Assembly: GCA_955652345.1 (NCBI GenBank)
Contig: CATPBV010000048.1
Coordinates: 1-5,802 of the forward strand
Reading direction: 5' to 3'
DNA: 5,802 nucleotides
DNA from: an uncultured Solirubrobacteraceae bacterium
Lineage (GTDB): Bacteria > Actinomycetota > Thermoleophilia > Solirubrobacterales > Solirubrobacteraceae
How positions within the stretch are numbered: the stretch's first letter is position 1; every line of letters starts with the position of its first letter. The notes beneath the pieces were generated by a model that saw only the letters and a list, made by a program, of their open reading frames with translations, did not search any database and was not told the DNA's origin. Made by a program: the position numbers and the translations under genes. Positions 1 to 5,193 of this stretch are shown here, in pieces.

Positions 1-297
1 CCTCGCCATCAGATGGGTGACCGGGGCGACGACGAAGAAGAACACGGCCGCGGCGATCGACGCGAACGTGATCACGTTGTTGAGGAAGTCGCCATACAGA
101 AAGTGGCTGCCGTTGATCGTGAACGAGAGAGACTGAAAGCTGGGCTTGCCGAAGATCACCGCGATGATCGGCGTCAGCAAGTCGGCGACCAGAGCCTTGA
201 CGACGGCGGCGAACGCGGTCCCGATCACGACCGCAACCGCCAGGTCTACGACATTGCCGCGAAACAGGAACTTCTTGAAGTCACCAAGCATCGTCAC
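1..297 (-). CDS. mscL: Large-conductance mechanosensitive channel MscL (C-terminal end outside window)
   Basis: MscL is a homopentameric inner-membrane channel that opens under membrane tension and releases solutes during osmotic downshock. The reading frame stays open to the window edge. It shows the family's N-terminal helix and first membrane segment, with the hallmark RGNVVDLAVAVVIGTAF at about residues 13-29, then a periplasmic loop (about 46-70) and a second membrane segment (FLNNVITFASIAAAVFFFVV, about 71-90). Family members are usually about 130-150 residues, so the cytoplasmic C-terminal helix is missing here only because the window ends. I chose the GTG start at 297 because a GGAGG motif lies 8 nt upstream. 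The in-frame ATG at 291, two codons later, gives the more familiar MLGDFKKF start but would leave 14 nt to that motif. The gene diverges from tatA. Identification is secure; only the start is uncertain. Confidence 0.95.
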   Translation of the reverse strand, partial: MTMLGDFKKFLFRGNVVDLAVAVVIGTAFAAVVKALVADLLTPIIAVIFGKPSFQSLSFTINGSHFLYGDFLNNVITFASIAAAVFFFVVAPVTHLMAR

Positions 298-305
298 GGC
301 TTCAG

Positions 306-310
306 CCTCC
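306..310 (-). promoter_or_regulatory. Ribosome binding site of mscL that favours the GTG start
   Basis: On the minus strand the sequence reads GGAGG, a full anti-16S match, 8 nt before GTG (297) and 14 nt before ATG (291). The spacing favours GTG. It is the best Shine-Dalgarno site in the window. Confidence 0.6.
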
Positions 311-487
311 AGTGCGATCGGTGGCGCCAGCCGTAGCAAGAACCCGCCATGGCCACGACGGGCGTTCAGTGGTCATAGAACTGCGAAAGCCTAATCCCGC
401 GGCGTGAAGATCGGCCGCGCGATCAGCCTCGAGCTAGAAGATCATGCCCGCCGCCCTTGGACTCGCCGCCCGAGGTCGGCGACCCGG

Positions 488-493
488 TAAGCT
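488..493 (+). promoter_or_regulatory. Candidate -10 element for a leaderless tatA transcript
   Basis: TAAGCT fits the actinobacterial TAnnnT -10 pattern and ends exactly 7 nt before the GTG at 501, which would place the transcript start at or next to the start codon. The tatA start has no Shine-Dalgarno motif, in keeping with leaderless translation. No matching -35 box is seen; a TTGGAC at 457-462 is 25 nt away, too far. This is inference from position and pattern only. Confidence 0.4.
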
Positions 494-500
494 CTCCGCA

Positions 501-959
501 GTGGGTATCAGCGACATCCTCCAGCCAACGCACCTGCTGTTCATTCTGGTGGTCGCGCTTCTGGTTCTCGGACCGAAGCGACTCCCCGAGGTGGGGCGTT
601 CGCTCGGCCGCGGACTGCGTGACTTCAAGGACGCGATCAGCGGCATGGACATCGGGCGCCACGACGAGGTGCCGAGCTATACGCCCGAGCACACAGAGCC
701 GGTCGCATACGGCCCGGCGGGTTATCCGAGCCCCGCAGCGGAGAGCACGCCACCGAGCGAGCCGGTCGTACCCGAGCCGGTGAGTCCTCCAAGCGCCGAG
801 CACACGCCACCAAGCGCACCGGCCGACGCCGAGGTTGTCAGCCATCCGAGTGGCGAGACTGCAGCGCCGGCGAGCGAGCCGGCGGACGCCGAGCTTGTGA
901 GCGATCCGAGCGGCGACAGCGCGCCGACGGCGGGCAAGTCCGCCGAGCACGTCCACTGA
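501..959 (+). CDS. tatA: TatA/TatB-family twin-arginine translocase subunit with a repetitive acidic tail
   Basis: This is a small membrane protein of the Tat system, which moves folded proteins across the cytoplasmic membrane; TatA oligomers help form the passage after TatBC binds the substrate. From the GTG at 501 (GISDILQPTH...) the protein has 152 residues. A single membrane helix lies at about 11-24 (HLLFILVVALLVLG), followed by the signature GPKRLPEVGRSLGRGLRDFK at about 24-43 as the amphipathic helix. The remaining 90 or so residues are a Pro/Glu/Ser/Ala-rich, probably disordered tail with 15 acidic residues and a single lysine, made of repeats (see the repeat entry). The GTG was preferred to the ATG at 444 because the family starts just before the helix. 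No tatC or tatB lies nearby, so the gene stands alone, as is common in actinobacteria. TatA and TatB are hard to separate by sequence; the MG-hinge-helix pattern fits TatA better. Confidence 0.88.
   Translation: MGISDILQPTHLLFILVVALLVLGPKRLPEVGRSLGRGLRDFKDAISGMDIGRHDEVPSYTPEHTEPVAYGPAGYPSPAAESTPPSEPVVPEPVSPPSAEHTPPSAPADAEVVSHPSGETAAPASEPADAELVSDPSGDSAPTAGKSAEHVH
747..920 (+). repeat. Three tandem 57-60-bp coding repeats in the tatA tail
   Basis: Three consecutive in-frame units encode TPPSEPVVPEPVSPPSAEH (747-803), TPPSAPADAEVVSHPSGET (804-860) and AAPASEPADAELVSDPSGDS (861-920). Units 2 and 3 are the closest at both DNA and protein level (PADAE[VL]VS[HD]PSG). A degenerate fourth copy may precede them at 681-746. 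The pattern suggests duplication followed by divergence, which gives a flexible acidic tail with proline at regular spacing. Confidence 0.75.
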
Positions 960-1013
960 GACAAGCGCGTCGACGGACCGACGACTTCGCTCGCTAGGCT
1001 CGGCCTTCGCGCT

Positions 1014-1049
1014 GTCGGCACCGGGCCCGCCGACCGTCCCCGGGCGGGG
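1014..1049 (+). terminator. Possible GC-rich hairpin terminator after tatA
   Basis: About 55 nt past the tatA stop, GTCGGC (1014-1019) pairs with GCCGAC (1029-1034) over a 9-nt loop. A CCCC/GGGG mini-hairpin (1038-1041 with 1046-1049) follows at once. There is no T tract, so this is at best a high-GC-type terminator. It could also act in the leader region of dprA. Confidence 0.35.
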
Positions 1050-1066
1050 GTACGCTCGGAAGACCG

Positions 1067-1975
1067 GTGGATGAGATCGCAACGACCGAGACCGCCGCGC
1101 TCGTCGCCCTGCTGCGTATCGGCAGCCGGCCCTGGGCTGCGTATGCGGATCTCGTCGAGCAGCGGGGCACCGCGCTGGAGATCCTGCGCGAGGAGCTCGC
1201 CGGGTCAGAGTGCGACCAGGGCAGCCTCCTCGAGAACCGTGGCGACCGGGAGGCTGAGGCCGACCTGCTCAATCGAACCGCGGCGGACGTCGACCGATGG
1301 ACGGAGGACGGGCTGCAGGTGCTCACCGTTCTGCACCCCGGCTACCCGGAGAACCTCCGCGCGGTCCACGATCGCCCCCCGCTCATCTTCGTGGCCGGCA
1401 AGCTCACGCCCGCCGACGCCCGCTCGATCGCCGTGGTCGGCGCGCGGAAGGCGACCCCAAGCGGCCTCGCTCGGGCCCGGGCAATCTCCGAGCACCTGAG
1501 CCACCGGGGCTACACGGTCGCATCCGGGCTCGCCGCGGGGATCGATACAGCGGCCCACACCGCCGCGCTGGCGAGCGGCGGGAGGACCGTCGCTGTGATC
1601 GGCACCGGGCTTCGCCGCAGCTACCCCCCGGAGAACGCCGCGCTCCAGCGCCGGATCGCTGCCGAGTTCGCCGTGATCAGTCAGTTCTGGCCGGATGCGC
1701 CGCCCACGCGGCGGACGTTTCCGATGCGCAACGCGACGATGTCGGGGCTGACCCTCGCGACCGTGGTCGTCGAGGCCTCGCAGACCAGCGGCTCGAGGAT
1801 GCAGGCCAGGCTCGCGCTCGAGCACGGACGCCCCGTCTTCCTGCTCGACACACTGTTGGAGCAGGAGTGGGCGCGGGACTACGCGCGGCGTCCGGGCATA
1901 CAGGTCGTCCGGTCCCCCGAGGAGATCACGGAGGCCGTTGAGCGGCTCACCTCCTCGGACACTCTGGTCGCGTAA
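1067..1975 (+). CDS. DprA-like (Smf/SLOG) Rossmann-fold protein, variant form lacking the C-terminal winged helix
   Basis: DprA proteins bind incoming single-stranded DNA and load RecA during transformation; the wider SLOG superfamily binds nucleotides. The 302-residue protein has an N-terminal helical part (1-85), the lead-in HPGYPENLRAV...RPPLIFVAGKL (90-113), then the Rossmann core. The core shows VGARKATPSG (124-133), SGLAAGIDTAAH (153-164), GTGL...YPPEN (179-190), FPMRN (218-222) and VVVEASQTSGSRMQARLALE (233-252). It differs from textbook DprA: SQFWPDAPP replaces the usual SEFPPG, FPMRNATMSGL replaces FPRRNRIIAGLS, and the chain ends soon after the core with no winged helix. The start is GTG at 1067, preceded by GGAAG (1058-1062). 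It is followed after 38 nt by a ComF-like phosphoribosyltransferase on the same strand, and the two probably form an operon. A TACGCT hexamer at 1051-1056 could be its -10. I give no gene symbol, because this is likely a paralogue and not the transformation DprA. Confidence 0.85.
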   Translation: MDEIATTETAALVALLRIGSRPWAAYADLVEQRGTALEILREELAGSECDQGSLLENRGDREAEADLLNRTAADVDRWTEDGLQVLTVLHPGYPENLRAVHDRPPLIFVAGKLTPADARSIAVVGARKATPSGLARARAISEHLSHRGYTVASGLAAGIDTAAHTAALASGGRTVAVIGTGLRRSYPPENAALQRRIAAEFAVISQFWPDAPPTRRTFPMRNATMSGLTLATVVVEASQTSGSRMQARLALEHGRPVFLLDTLLEQEWARDYARRPGIQVVRSPEEITEAVERLTSSDTLVA

Positions 1976-2013
1976 CGCCAGGCGCCTGTCCGACCGTGCG
2001 CTGAGTCCGCCCG

Positions 2014-2754
2014 ATGCCGACCGTTCGCGAGCTGAGCGCGCCGTACGAGAACTACATGCTCGTGCCGCGCCCAGGGCCCGGCGTGTGCCCTGTTTGCTTC
2101 ACATTCACGACCGGGCTCGGCGTTTGCAGGGCGTGTGCAAGCGCCGAGCAGTGGGCCGACGCGGTCGTACCGATCTCCTACAGCATCGCCGGCGAGCAGC
2201 TCAATCATGAACTGTGGCGCTACAAGCGTCTCCGCGGAGACGTCCCCCGCCGGCTAACGATGCGGCTCGCAGCCGTTTTGTGGCGCTTTCTCGACGGCCA
2301 CGAAACATGCGTCGCGGCCGCCGCCGGGACGAGTGAGTTCGAGCTCGTCACCACCGTGCCGTCGGGCGACCGTGAGCGGGACGAGACGCATCCGCTCCGT
2401 CGGATAGTCGGGGAGCTGGTCGGCCTCACGTGGCTCCGCCACGAGCGGCTGCTCATGCGCTCCGACCGACCGGTGCCTGGTCGGGAGTTCAATACCGACA
2501 AGTACGTCGCGAAGCGAAGGCTCGATGGAGAGCCGGTGCTGCTAATCGATGACACCTGGACCACCGGCGCGAACGTGCAGAGCGCCGCGGCAGCGCTTAA
2601 GGCGGCGGGTGCCGGCGTCGTCGGTGTCGTCGTGATCGGTCGTCACATCAAGCGGGACTGGCAGGACAACGACCGCCGGCTGCGCGCGCTTGCGCGGCCG
2701 TTCGACTGGGATCGCTGCGCGCTCGAGCTCGCCGGAAAGGCAGGCTCGCCGTAG
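2014..2754 (+). CDS. ComF-like phosphoribosyltransferase with N-terminal zinc motif
   Basis: The 246-residue protein joins an N-terminal four-cysteine motif (C25-x2-C28-x9-C38-x2-C41, a probable zinc ribbon) to a type I phosphoribosyltransferase domain. The PRPP-binding loop is intact: VLLIDDTWTTGANV at 175-188, with the acidic pair D179-D180 and the TTG phosphate loop. Upstream blocks PISYSIAGEQLNHELWRYKR (53-72) and TTVPSGDRERDETHPLRRIV (113-132) correspond to the ComF-type Y/KY region and the segment after the VP strand. ComF-type proteins are tied to DNA uptake, but their reaction is unknown. PRTases in general transfer a base to or from PRPP. The gene lies 38 nt after the DprA-like gene with no promoter or Shine-Dalgarno site between, which suggests cotranscription. 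I kept the ATG at 2014 because YENYMLVPRPGPGVC, just before the first cysteine pair, looks like part of the fold; an ATG at 2056 is possible. The substrate base is unknown. Confidence 0.85.
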   Translation: MPTVRELSAPYENYMLVPRPGPGVCPVCFTFTTGLGVCRACASAEQWADAVVPISYSIAGEQLNHELWRYKRLRGDVPRRLTMRLAAVLWRFLDGHETCVAAAAGTSEFELVTTVPSGDRERDETHPLRRIVGELVGLTWLRHERLLMRSDRPVPGREFNTDKYVAKRRLDGEPVLLIDDTWTTGANVQSAAAALKAAGAGVVGVVVIGRHIKRDWQDNDRRLRALARPFDWDRCALELAGKAGSP

Positions 2755-2919
2755 GGTGCCGGCGCGGCGCAGGTCACGCGTGCCTCGAGGCCGATCAAGC
2801 CCGCCAGCAGGATGTCGAATTTAGGCGATTAAGGTCGGCGCGAGCAGGGGCGCAGCCGAAGTCAGTCCTGGGAGCGGCGGCAGCTGACGGGGCCTGCCCC
2901 GCTCCATCCTATCCCGGTG
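2755..2919. other. Convergent intergenic spacer
   Basis: These 165 nt lie between the stops of two genes that face each other. Besides the hairpin at 2871-2905 there is a short AT-richer patch around 2816-2832 (TCGAATTTAGGCGATTAAG) that stands out from the GC-rich surroundings. I could not assign it a function. No coding frame looks real here. Confidence 0.5.
2871..2905. terminator. Strong hairpin between convergent genes, probable bidirectional terminator
   Basis: GGAGCGG (2871-2877) pairs with CCGCTCC (2899-2905), and GGCAG (2879-2883) with CTGCC (2894-2898). The result is a 12-bp stem with one bulged C and a 10-nt loop. A competing smaller hairpin, CGGGG/CCCCG (2888-2892 with 2897-2901), uses part of the same bases. 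It starts 14 nt past the monooxygenase stop on the minus strand and about 116 nt past the phosphoribosyltransferase stop on the plus strand. There is no T tract on either side. Position and stem strength suit termination from both directions. Confidence 0.55.
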
Positions 2920-4398
2920 TCACGCGCCGCGGAGCACGTAATCCGCGGGATCGAACCTCCGCGTGCGAGCCCGGAAGCGAAAGGTGAAGGACGGCCAGAG
3001 GGTCGTGTTGCGGCCGGTCTGGTCGAGATACCAGCTGCGGCACCCGCCGGTGTTCCAGACCGTCCCGGCAAGGCGGCGCTGGAGCTCCTCGTTGTACGCG
3101 GCCTGAACCTCCGGGCGGACATCGGCGGTGCGCAAGCCGAGCTCGTCAAGCGTCTTCAGCGCCGCGGTCACGTACGCGACCTGCGACTCGATCATGTACA
3201 CGATCGAGCTGTGGCCAAGGCCGGTGTTCGGACCGGTGATCATGAACGCGTTCGGGAAACCGGCGATCGTGGCCCCGAGGTACGCCGACATGCTGGGATG
3301 CCAGACGTCCGCCAGGAGCGCGCCGCCCAGTCCCCGAATCCGCCGCGCGAACGGCGGGTCCGTGACGCGGAAGCCCGTTCCGCAGATGATCGCGTCGACC
3401 TCGCGCCTGACGCCGTCCGCGCCGACGATCGAATCTCGCTCGACCGAGCCGATGGCGCCGGTGATCAGCTGGGCATTCGGCTGAGTCAGCGCCGGGTAGT
3501 AATCGTTTGAGATAAGGATCCGCTTGCAGCCGAGGCGGTAGCTCGGCGTCAGCTGACGGCGCAGGACCGGGCCTGGGACCTGCGCTCGAAGATGCGCGCG
3601 CGCGACGTGCTCGAGCGCCCTCATCATGCGGGGCTCGAGCGATAGCCCCACGACGAGGGCCTCGCGAGCGGCCCACACCCCCGCGCGCCACAGGTGCTGG
3701 GAGCGCGGGAGCGCCCGCCACAAGGCGCGTTCCCAGCGTCGGACCGCGCGGTCGGGATAGGGCAGAATCCAGGGCGCGGTGCGCTGGTAGACCTGAAGCT
3801 CGGCCACGTGAGGCTGGATCCGAGGCGTGAACTGGATGCTGGAGGCGCCAGTTCCGATCACCGCTACCCGCTCCCCGCGGAGATCGTGCCCATGGTCCCA
3901 ATTGGCCGAGTGGAACACGGTACCGCGGAAACGGTCCAGGCCGGGCACCGACGCAATCGAGGGCTCCGACAGTCCCCCAGGGGCGAGCACGAGCAGCTGC
4001 GCGCTGAAGCGGCCGCCGGCGGTTTCGATATCCCACCTCCCGCGCTCCTGATCCCATGCCGCGGCGGTCAGCTCGTGGCCGTAGCGGATGTGCGGCCCGA
4101 GCCCGAACCGATCGGCGACTTGTCGTAGATAGGTCCAGATCTCAGCCTGGAGCGGGAACGTCCGGGTCCAGTCGGGGTACGGCGCGAACGAGAACGAGTA
4201 GAGCGTCGAGGGCACATCGCATTGGCAACCCGGATACGTGTTGTCGCGCCAGGTGCCGCCCAGATCGTCCGCGCGCTCGAGGATCACGAAGTCCTCGACG
4301 CCGCTGCGCTTCAGGCCGACAGCGGTGCCAAGCCCGCCGAAGCCGCTGCCGACAATCGCGGCCCGCACGTCGGTTGCGTGGGCGGGCGGCCCGGTCAT
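2920..4398 (-). CDS. Flavin-containing monooxygenase, type I Baeyer-Villiger family
   Basis: These FAD- and NADPH-dependent enzymes insert oxygen next to a ketone to give an ester or lactone, or oxidise N or S atoms, in the cytoplasm. The 492-residue protein is full length. It has the FAD-binding GSGFGG (17-22), GGTWRDNTYPG (47-57) followed by D61 (C-D-V-P), the Baeyer-Villiger fingerprint FRGTVFHSANWD (157-168, matching FxGxxxHxxxW[P/D]), the NADPH-binding GTGASS (182-187), the ICGTGF motif (338-343) and the C-terminal TGPNTGLGHSSIVYM (388-402) and GCRSWYLD (452-459). No key residue is missing. I chose the ATG at 4398; a TTG 11 codons upstream (4431) would fall inside the operator. The ribosome binding site is weak. 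The gene diverges from a TetR-family gene across 70 nt, which suggests direct repression by that regulator. The layout matches ethA-ethR of mycobacteria, but the substrate cannot be read from sequence. Confidence 0.92.
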   Translation of the reverse strand: MTGPPAHATDVRAAIVGSGFGGLGTAVGLKRSGVEDFVILERADDLGGTWRDNTYPGCQCDVPSTLYSFSFAPYPDWTRTFPLQAEIWTYLRQVADRFGLGPHIRYGHELTAAAWDQERGRWDIETAGGRFSAQLLVLAPGGLSEPSIASVPGLDRFRGTVFHSANWDHGHDLRGERVAVIGTGASSIQFTPRIQPHVAELQVYQRTAPWILPYPDRAVRRWERALWRALPRSQHLWRAGVWAAREALVVGLSLEPRMMRALEHVARAHLRAQVPGPVLRRQLTPSYRLGCKRILISNDYYPALTQPNAQLITGAIGSVERDSIVGADGVRREVDAIICGTGFRVTDPPFARRIRGLGGALLADVWHPSMSAYLGATIAGFPNAFMITGPNTGLGHSSIVYMIESQVAYVTAALKTLDELGLRTADVRPEVQAAYNEELQRRLAGTVWNTGGCRSWYLDQTGRNTTLWPSFTFRFRARTRRFDPADYVLRGA

Positions 4399-4412
4399 CG
4401 CTGAAGACTGTC

Positions 4413-4448
4413 CAGAGGCGAAGCTACACAAGTGTAGTCACGCCCCTG
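4413..4448. promoter_or_regulatory. Operator-like dyad for the TetR-family regulator
   Basis: The core is CTACAC-AA-GTGTAG (4424-4437), six-base perfect arms around AA. The symmetry continues outward about the same centre (between 4430 and 4431): GGCG at 4417-4420 pairs with CGCC at 4441-4444, and CAG at 4413-4415 with CTG at 4446-4448. Thirteen of 18 positions per arm match. On the minus strand TACACT (4436-4431) inside the core could serve as the monooxygenase -10, so a bound repressor would block it. The site lies 11-31 nt from either gene start, as expected for a regulator that controls itself and its divergent neighbour. Confidence 0.7.
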
Positions 4449-4468
4449 CGCTAGCCTCCGCGCCGTCG

Positions 4469-5119
4469 ATGCCACCCAAGCCCGCCGCCCAAGCACAAGC
4501 CTCCAAGCCGCGGCGCCCGTACGCACCGCGAATGCCGCCGGAGCAGCGCCGCGAGCAACTGCTCGACGCCGCCCTGAGCGTGATCGTCGAGCAGGGCTAC
4601 AGCGGTGTGTCGATCGAGGCGATCGCCCGTACGGCGGGCGTCACCAGACCGGTCGTTTACGACCACTTCCCGGACCTGGGGCGGCTGTTGCGCAGCCTTG
4701 TTCAGCGTGAAGAGCGCTACTCGCTCGAGCAGCTCGAGCACGTCGTTCCCGGCGATCCTTCAGAAGACGACCCGGTCGAAGTGCTGGCCGGGGGTGTGAA
4801 GCGGTTTCTCGAGGCGGTGGGGGAGCGGCCCGCGACGTGGCGGATCATCCTGCTGCCGCTCGACGGGACACCGCCCCTCGTTCGCGAGCACGTGCGGCGC
4901 AATCGCGAGATGATGCTCGGGCGGATCGAGCAGTTCGTGCGCGAGTCAATCCGCCGGGGCGAGCTGCCGGGCGAGCTCGACGTCGAGCTCGCGGCGCGCG
5001 CGGTTCGCGACCTGAGCGAGGAGGCGGGACGAATGGTCCTGACGGACCCCACCCGATACTCCCCTGAGCGCTATGAGGGCTTCGTCCGGAGCGTCCTGAA
5101 ACTGCTGCTCGCACGGTAG
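4469..5119 (+). CDS. TetR/AcrR-family transcriptional regulator
   Basis: TetR-family proteins are dimeric, usually repressors, and leave DNA when a small hydrophobic ligand binds the C-terminal domain. The 216-residue protein begins with a Pro/Ala/Lys-rich arm (1-24). The DNA-binding domain follows (about 25-71): REQLLDAALSVIVEQGYSG, then the helix-turn-helix (SIEAIARTAGVTRPVVYDHF, 48-67). The all-helical ligand domain runs to about residue 214 and gives no clue to the ligand. I start at ATG 4469; the frame extends further upstream, but only across the operator and the divergent monooxygenase gene. No Shine-Dalgarno motif precedes this ATG. A TAGCCT hexamer at 4452-4457 could be the -10, leaving a leader of only a few bases. 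The dyad at 4413-4448 is its likely target, for self-control and control of the monooxygenase. The MMPL gene follows 72 nt downstream. Confidence 0.92.
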   Translation: MPPKPAAQAQASKPRRPYAPRMPPEQRREQLLDAALSVIVEQGYSGVSIEAIARTAGVTRPVVYDHFPDLGRLLRSLVQREERYSLEQLEHVVPGDPSEDDPVEVLAGGVKRFLEAVGERPATWRIILLPLDGTPPLVREHVRRNREMMLGRIEQFVRESIRRGELPGELDVELAARAVRDLSEEAGRMVLTDPTRYSPERYEGFVRSVLKLLLAR

Positions 5120-5149
5120 CTGCGCCGTCGGCGCTCCTCGCCGCCGCAG
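5120..5149 (+). terminator. Possible hairpin after tetR
   Basis: Right after the tetR stop, CTGCG (5120-5124) pairs with CGCAG (5145-5149), and inside it CGGCG (5129-5133) pairs with CGCCG (5139-5143) around the loop CTCCT. The two stems are split by an uneven internal loop, and no T tract follows. It may end or weaken tetR transcription before the MMPL gene. Confidence 0.35.
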
Positions 5150-5150
5150 G

Positions 5151-5193
5151 TTGACAAGGCTCACACAAGCTCGCGAGCGCGACCTCCTAACAT
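5151..5193 (+). promoter_or_regulatory. Candidate promoter and regulatory region of the MMPL gene
   Basis: The region holds a perfect TTGACA (5151-5156), a 10-bp palindrome GCTCGCGAGC (5169-5178) and TAACAT (5188-5193). TAACAT fits TAnnnT and ends 7 nt before the ATG at 5201. The TTGACA has no good -10 at 16-18 nt, and TAACAT is 31 nt from it, so they cannot be one ordinary promoter. ACACAAG (5163-5169) also occurs in the tetR operator core (4426-4432), a possible half-site. Confidence 0.35.

Larger units (their letters stand above)
298..500. other. Divergent intergenic region between mscL and tatA
   Basis: This stretch of about 200 nt separates two divergently read envelope genes, so it should hold both promoters. 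I see the mscL ribosome binding site (306-310) and a TAAGCT hexamer just before tatA (488-493). There is also a weak GATCG/CGATC inverted repeat at 409-424. I find no convincing -35/-10 pair for mscL. An in-frame ATG at 444 would extend TatA by 19 residues (MPAALGLAARGRRPGKLSA). That extension resembles no TatA N-terminus, so I treat the region as non-coding. Confidence 0.5.

Noticed and set aside
409..424. GATCG/CGATC inverted repeat upstream of tatA
   Set aside because: Five-base arms made of common GC-rich words; too weak to call an operator without conservation data.
444..500. ATG start for tatA at 444
   Set aside because: The 19 extra residues are basic and unlike any TatA N-terminus. 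The GTG at 501 gives the typical start just before the membrane helix.
423..1082. 219-codon open frame on the minus strand opposite tatA
   Set aside because: It is antisense to a well-supported gene, rich in Arg/Ala and low in structure, as expected for a shadow frame in GC-rich DNA. It has no recognisable domain.
1205..1941. Long frames on both strands (206 and 214 codons) overlapping the DprA-like gene
   Set aside because: Both are low-complexity shadow frames. The DprA-like frame carries the conserved motifs in order.
2917..3510. 197-codon plus-strand frame opposite the monooxygenase 3' end
   Set aside because: Charged, Arg/Asp-rich shadow frame without a domain, wholly antisense to a complete gene.
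3146..4057. 303-codon minus-strand frame inside the monooxygenase gene
   Set aside because: It is a shifted frame of the same gene with Arg/Gly/Pro-rich content. The monooxygenase frame has all family motifs without interruption.
4238..4468. 77-codon N-terminal extension of the TetR frame
   Set aside because: It would run antisense through the monooxygenase start and across the operator. TetR proteins begin shortly before the helix-turn-helix, and ATG 4469 fits that.
4724..4742. Near-tandem GCTCGAGCA repeat inside tetR
   Set aside because: It encodes L-E-Q-L-E in a helix and follows from favoured CTC/GAG codons; no sign of a separate function.
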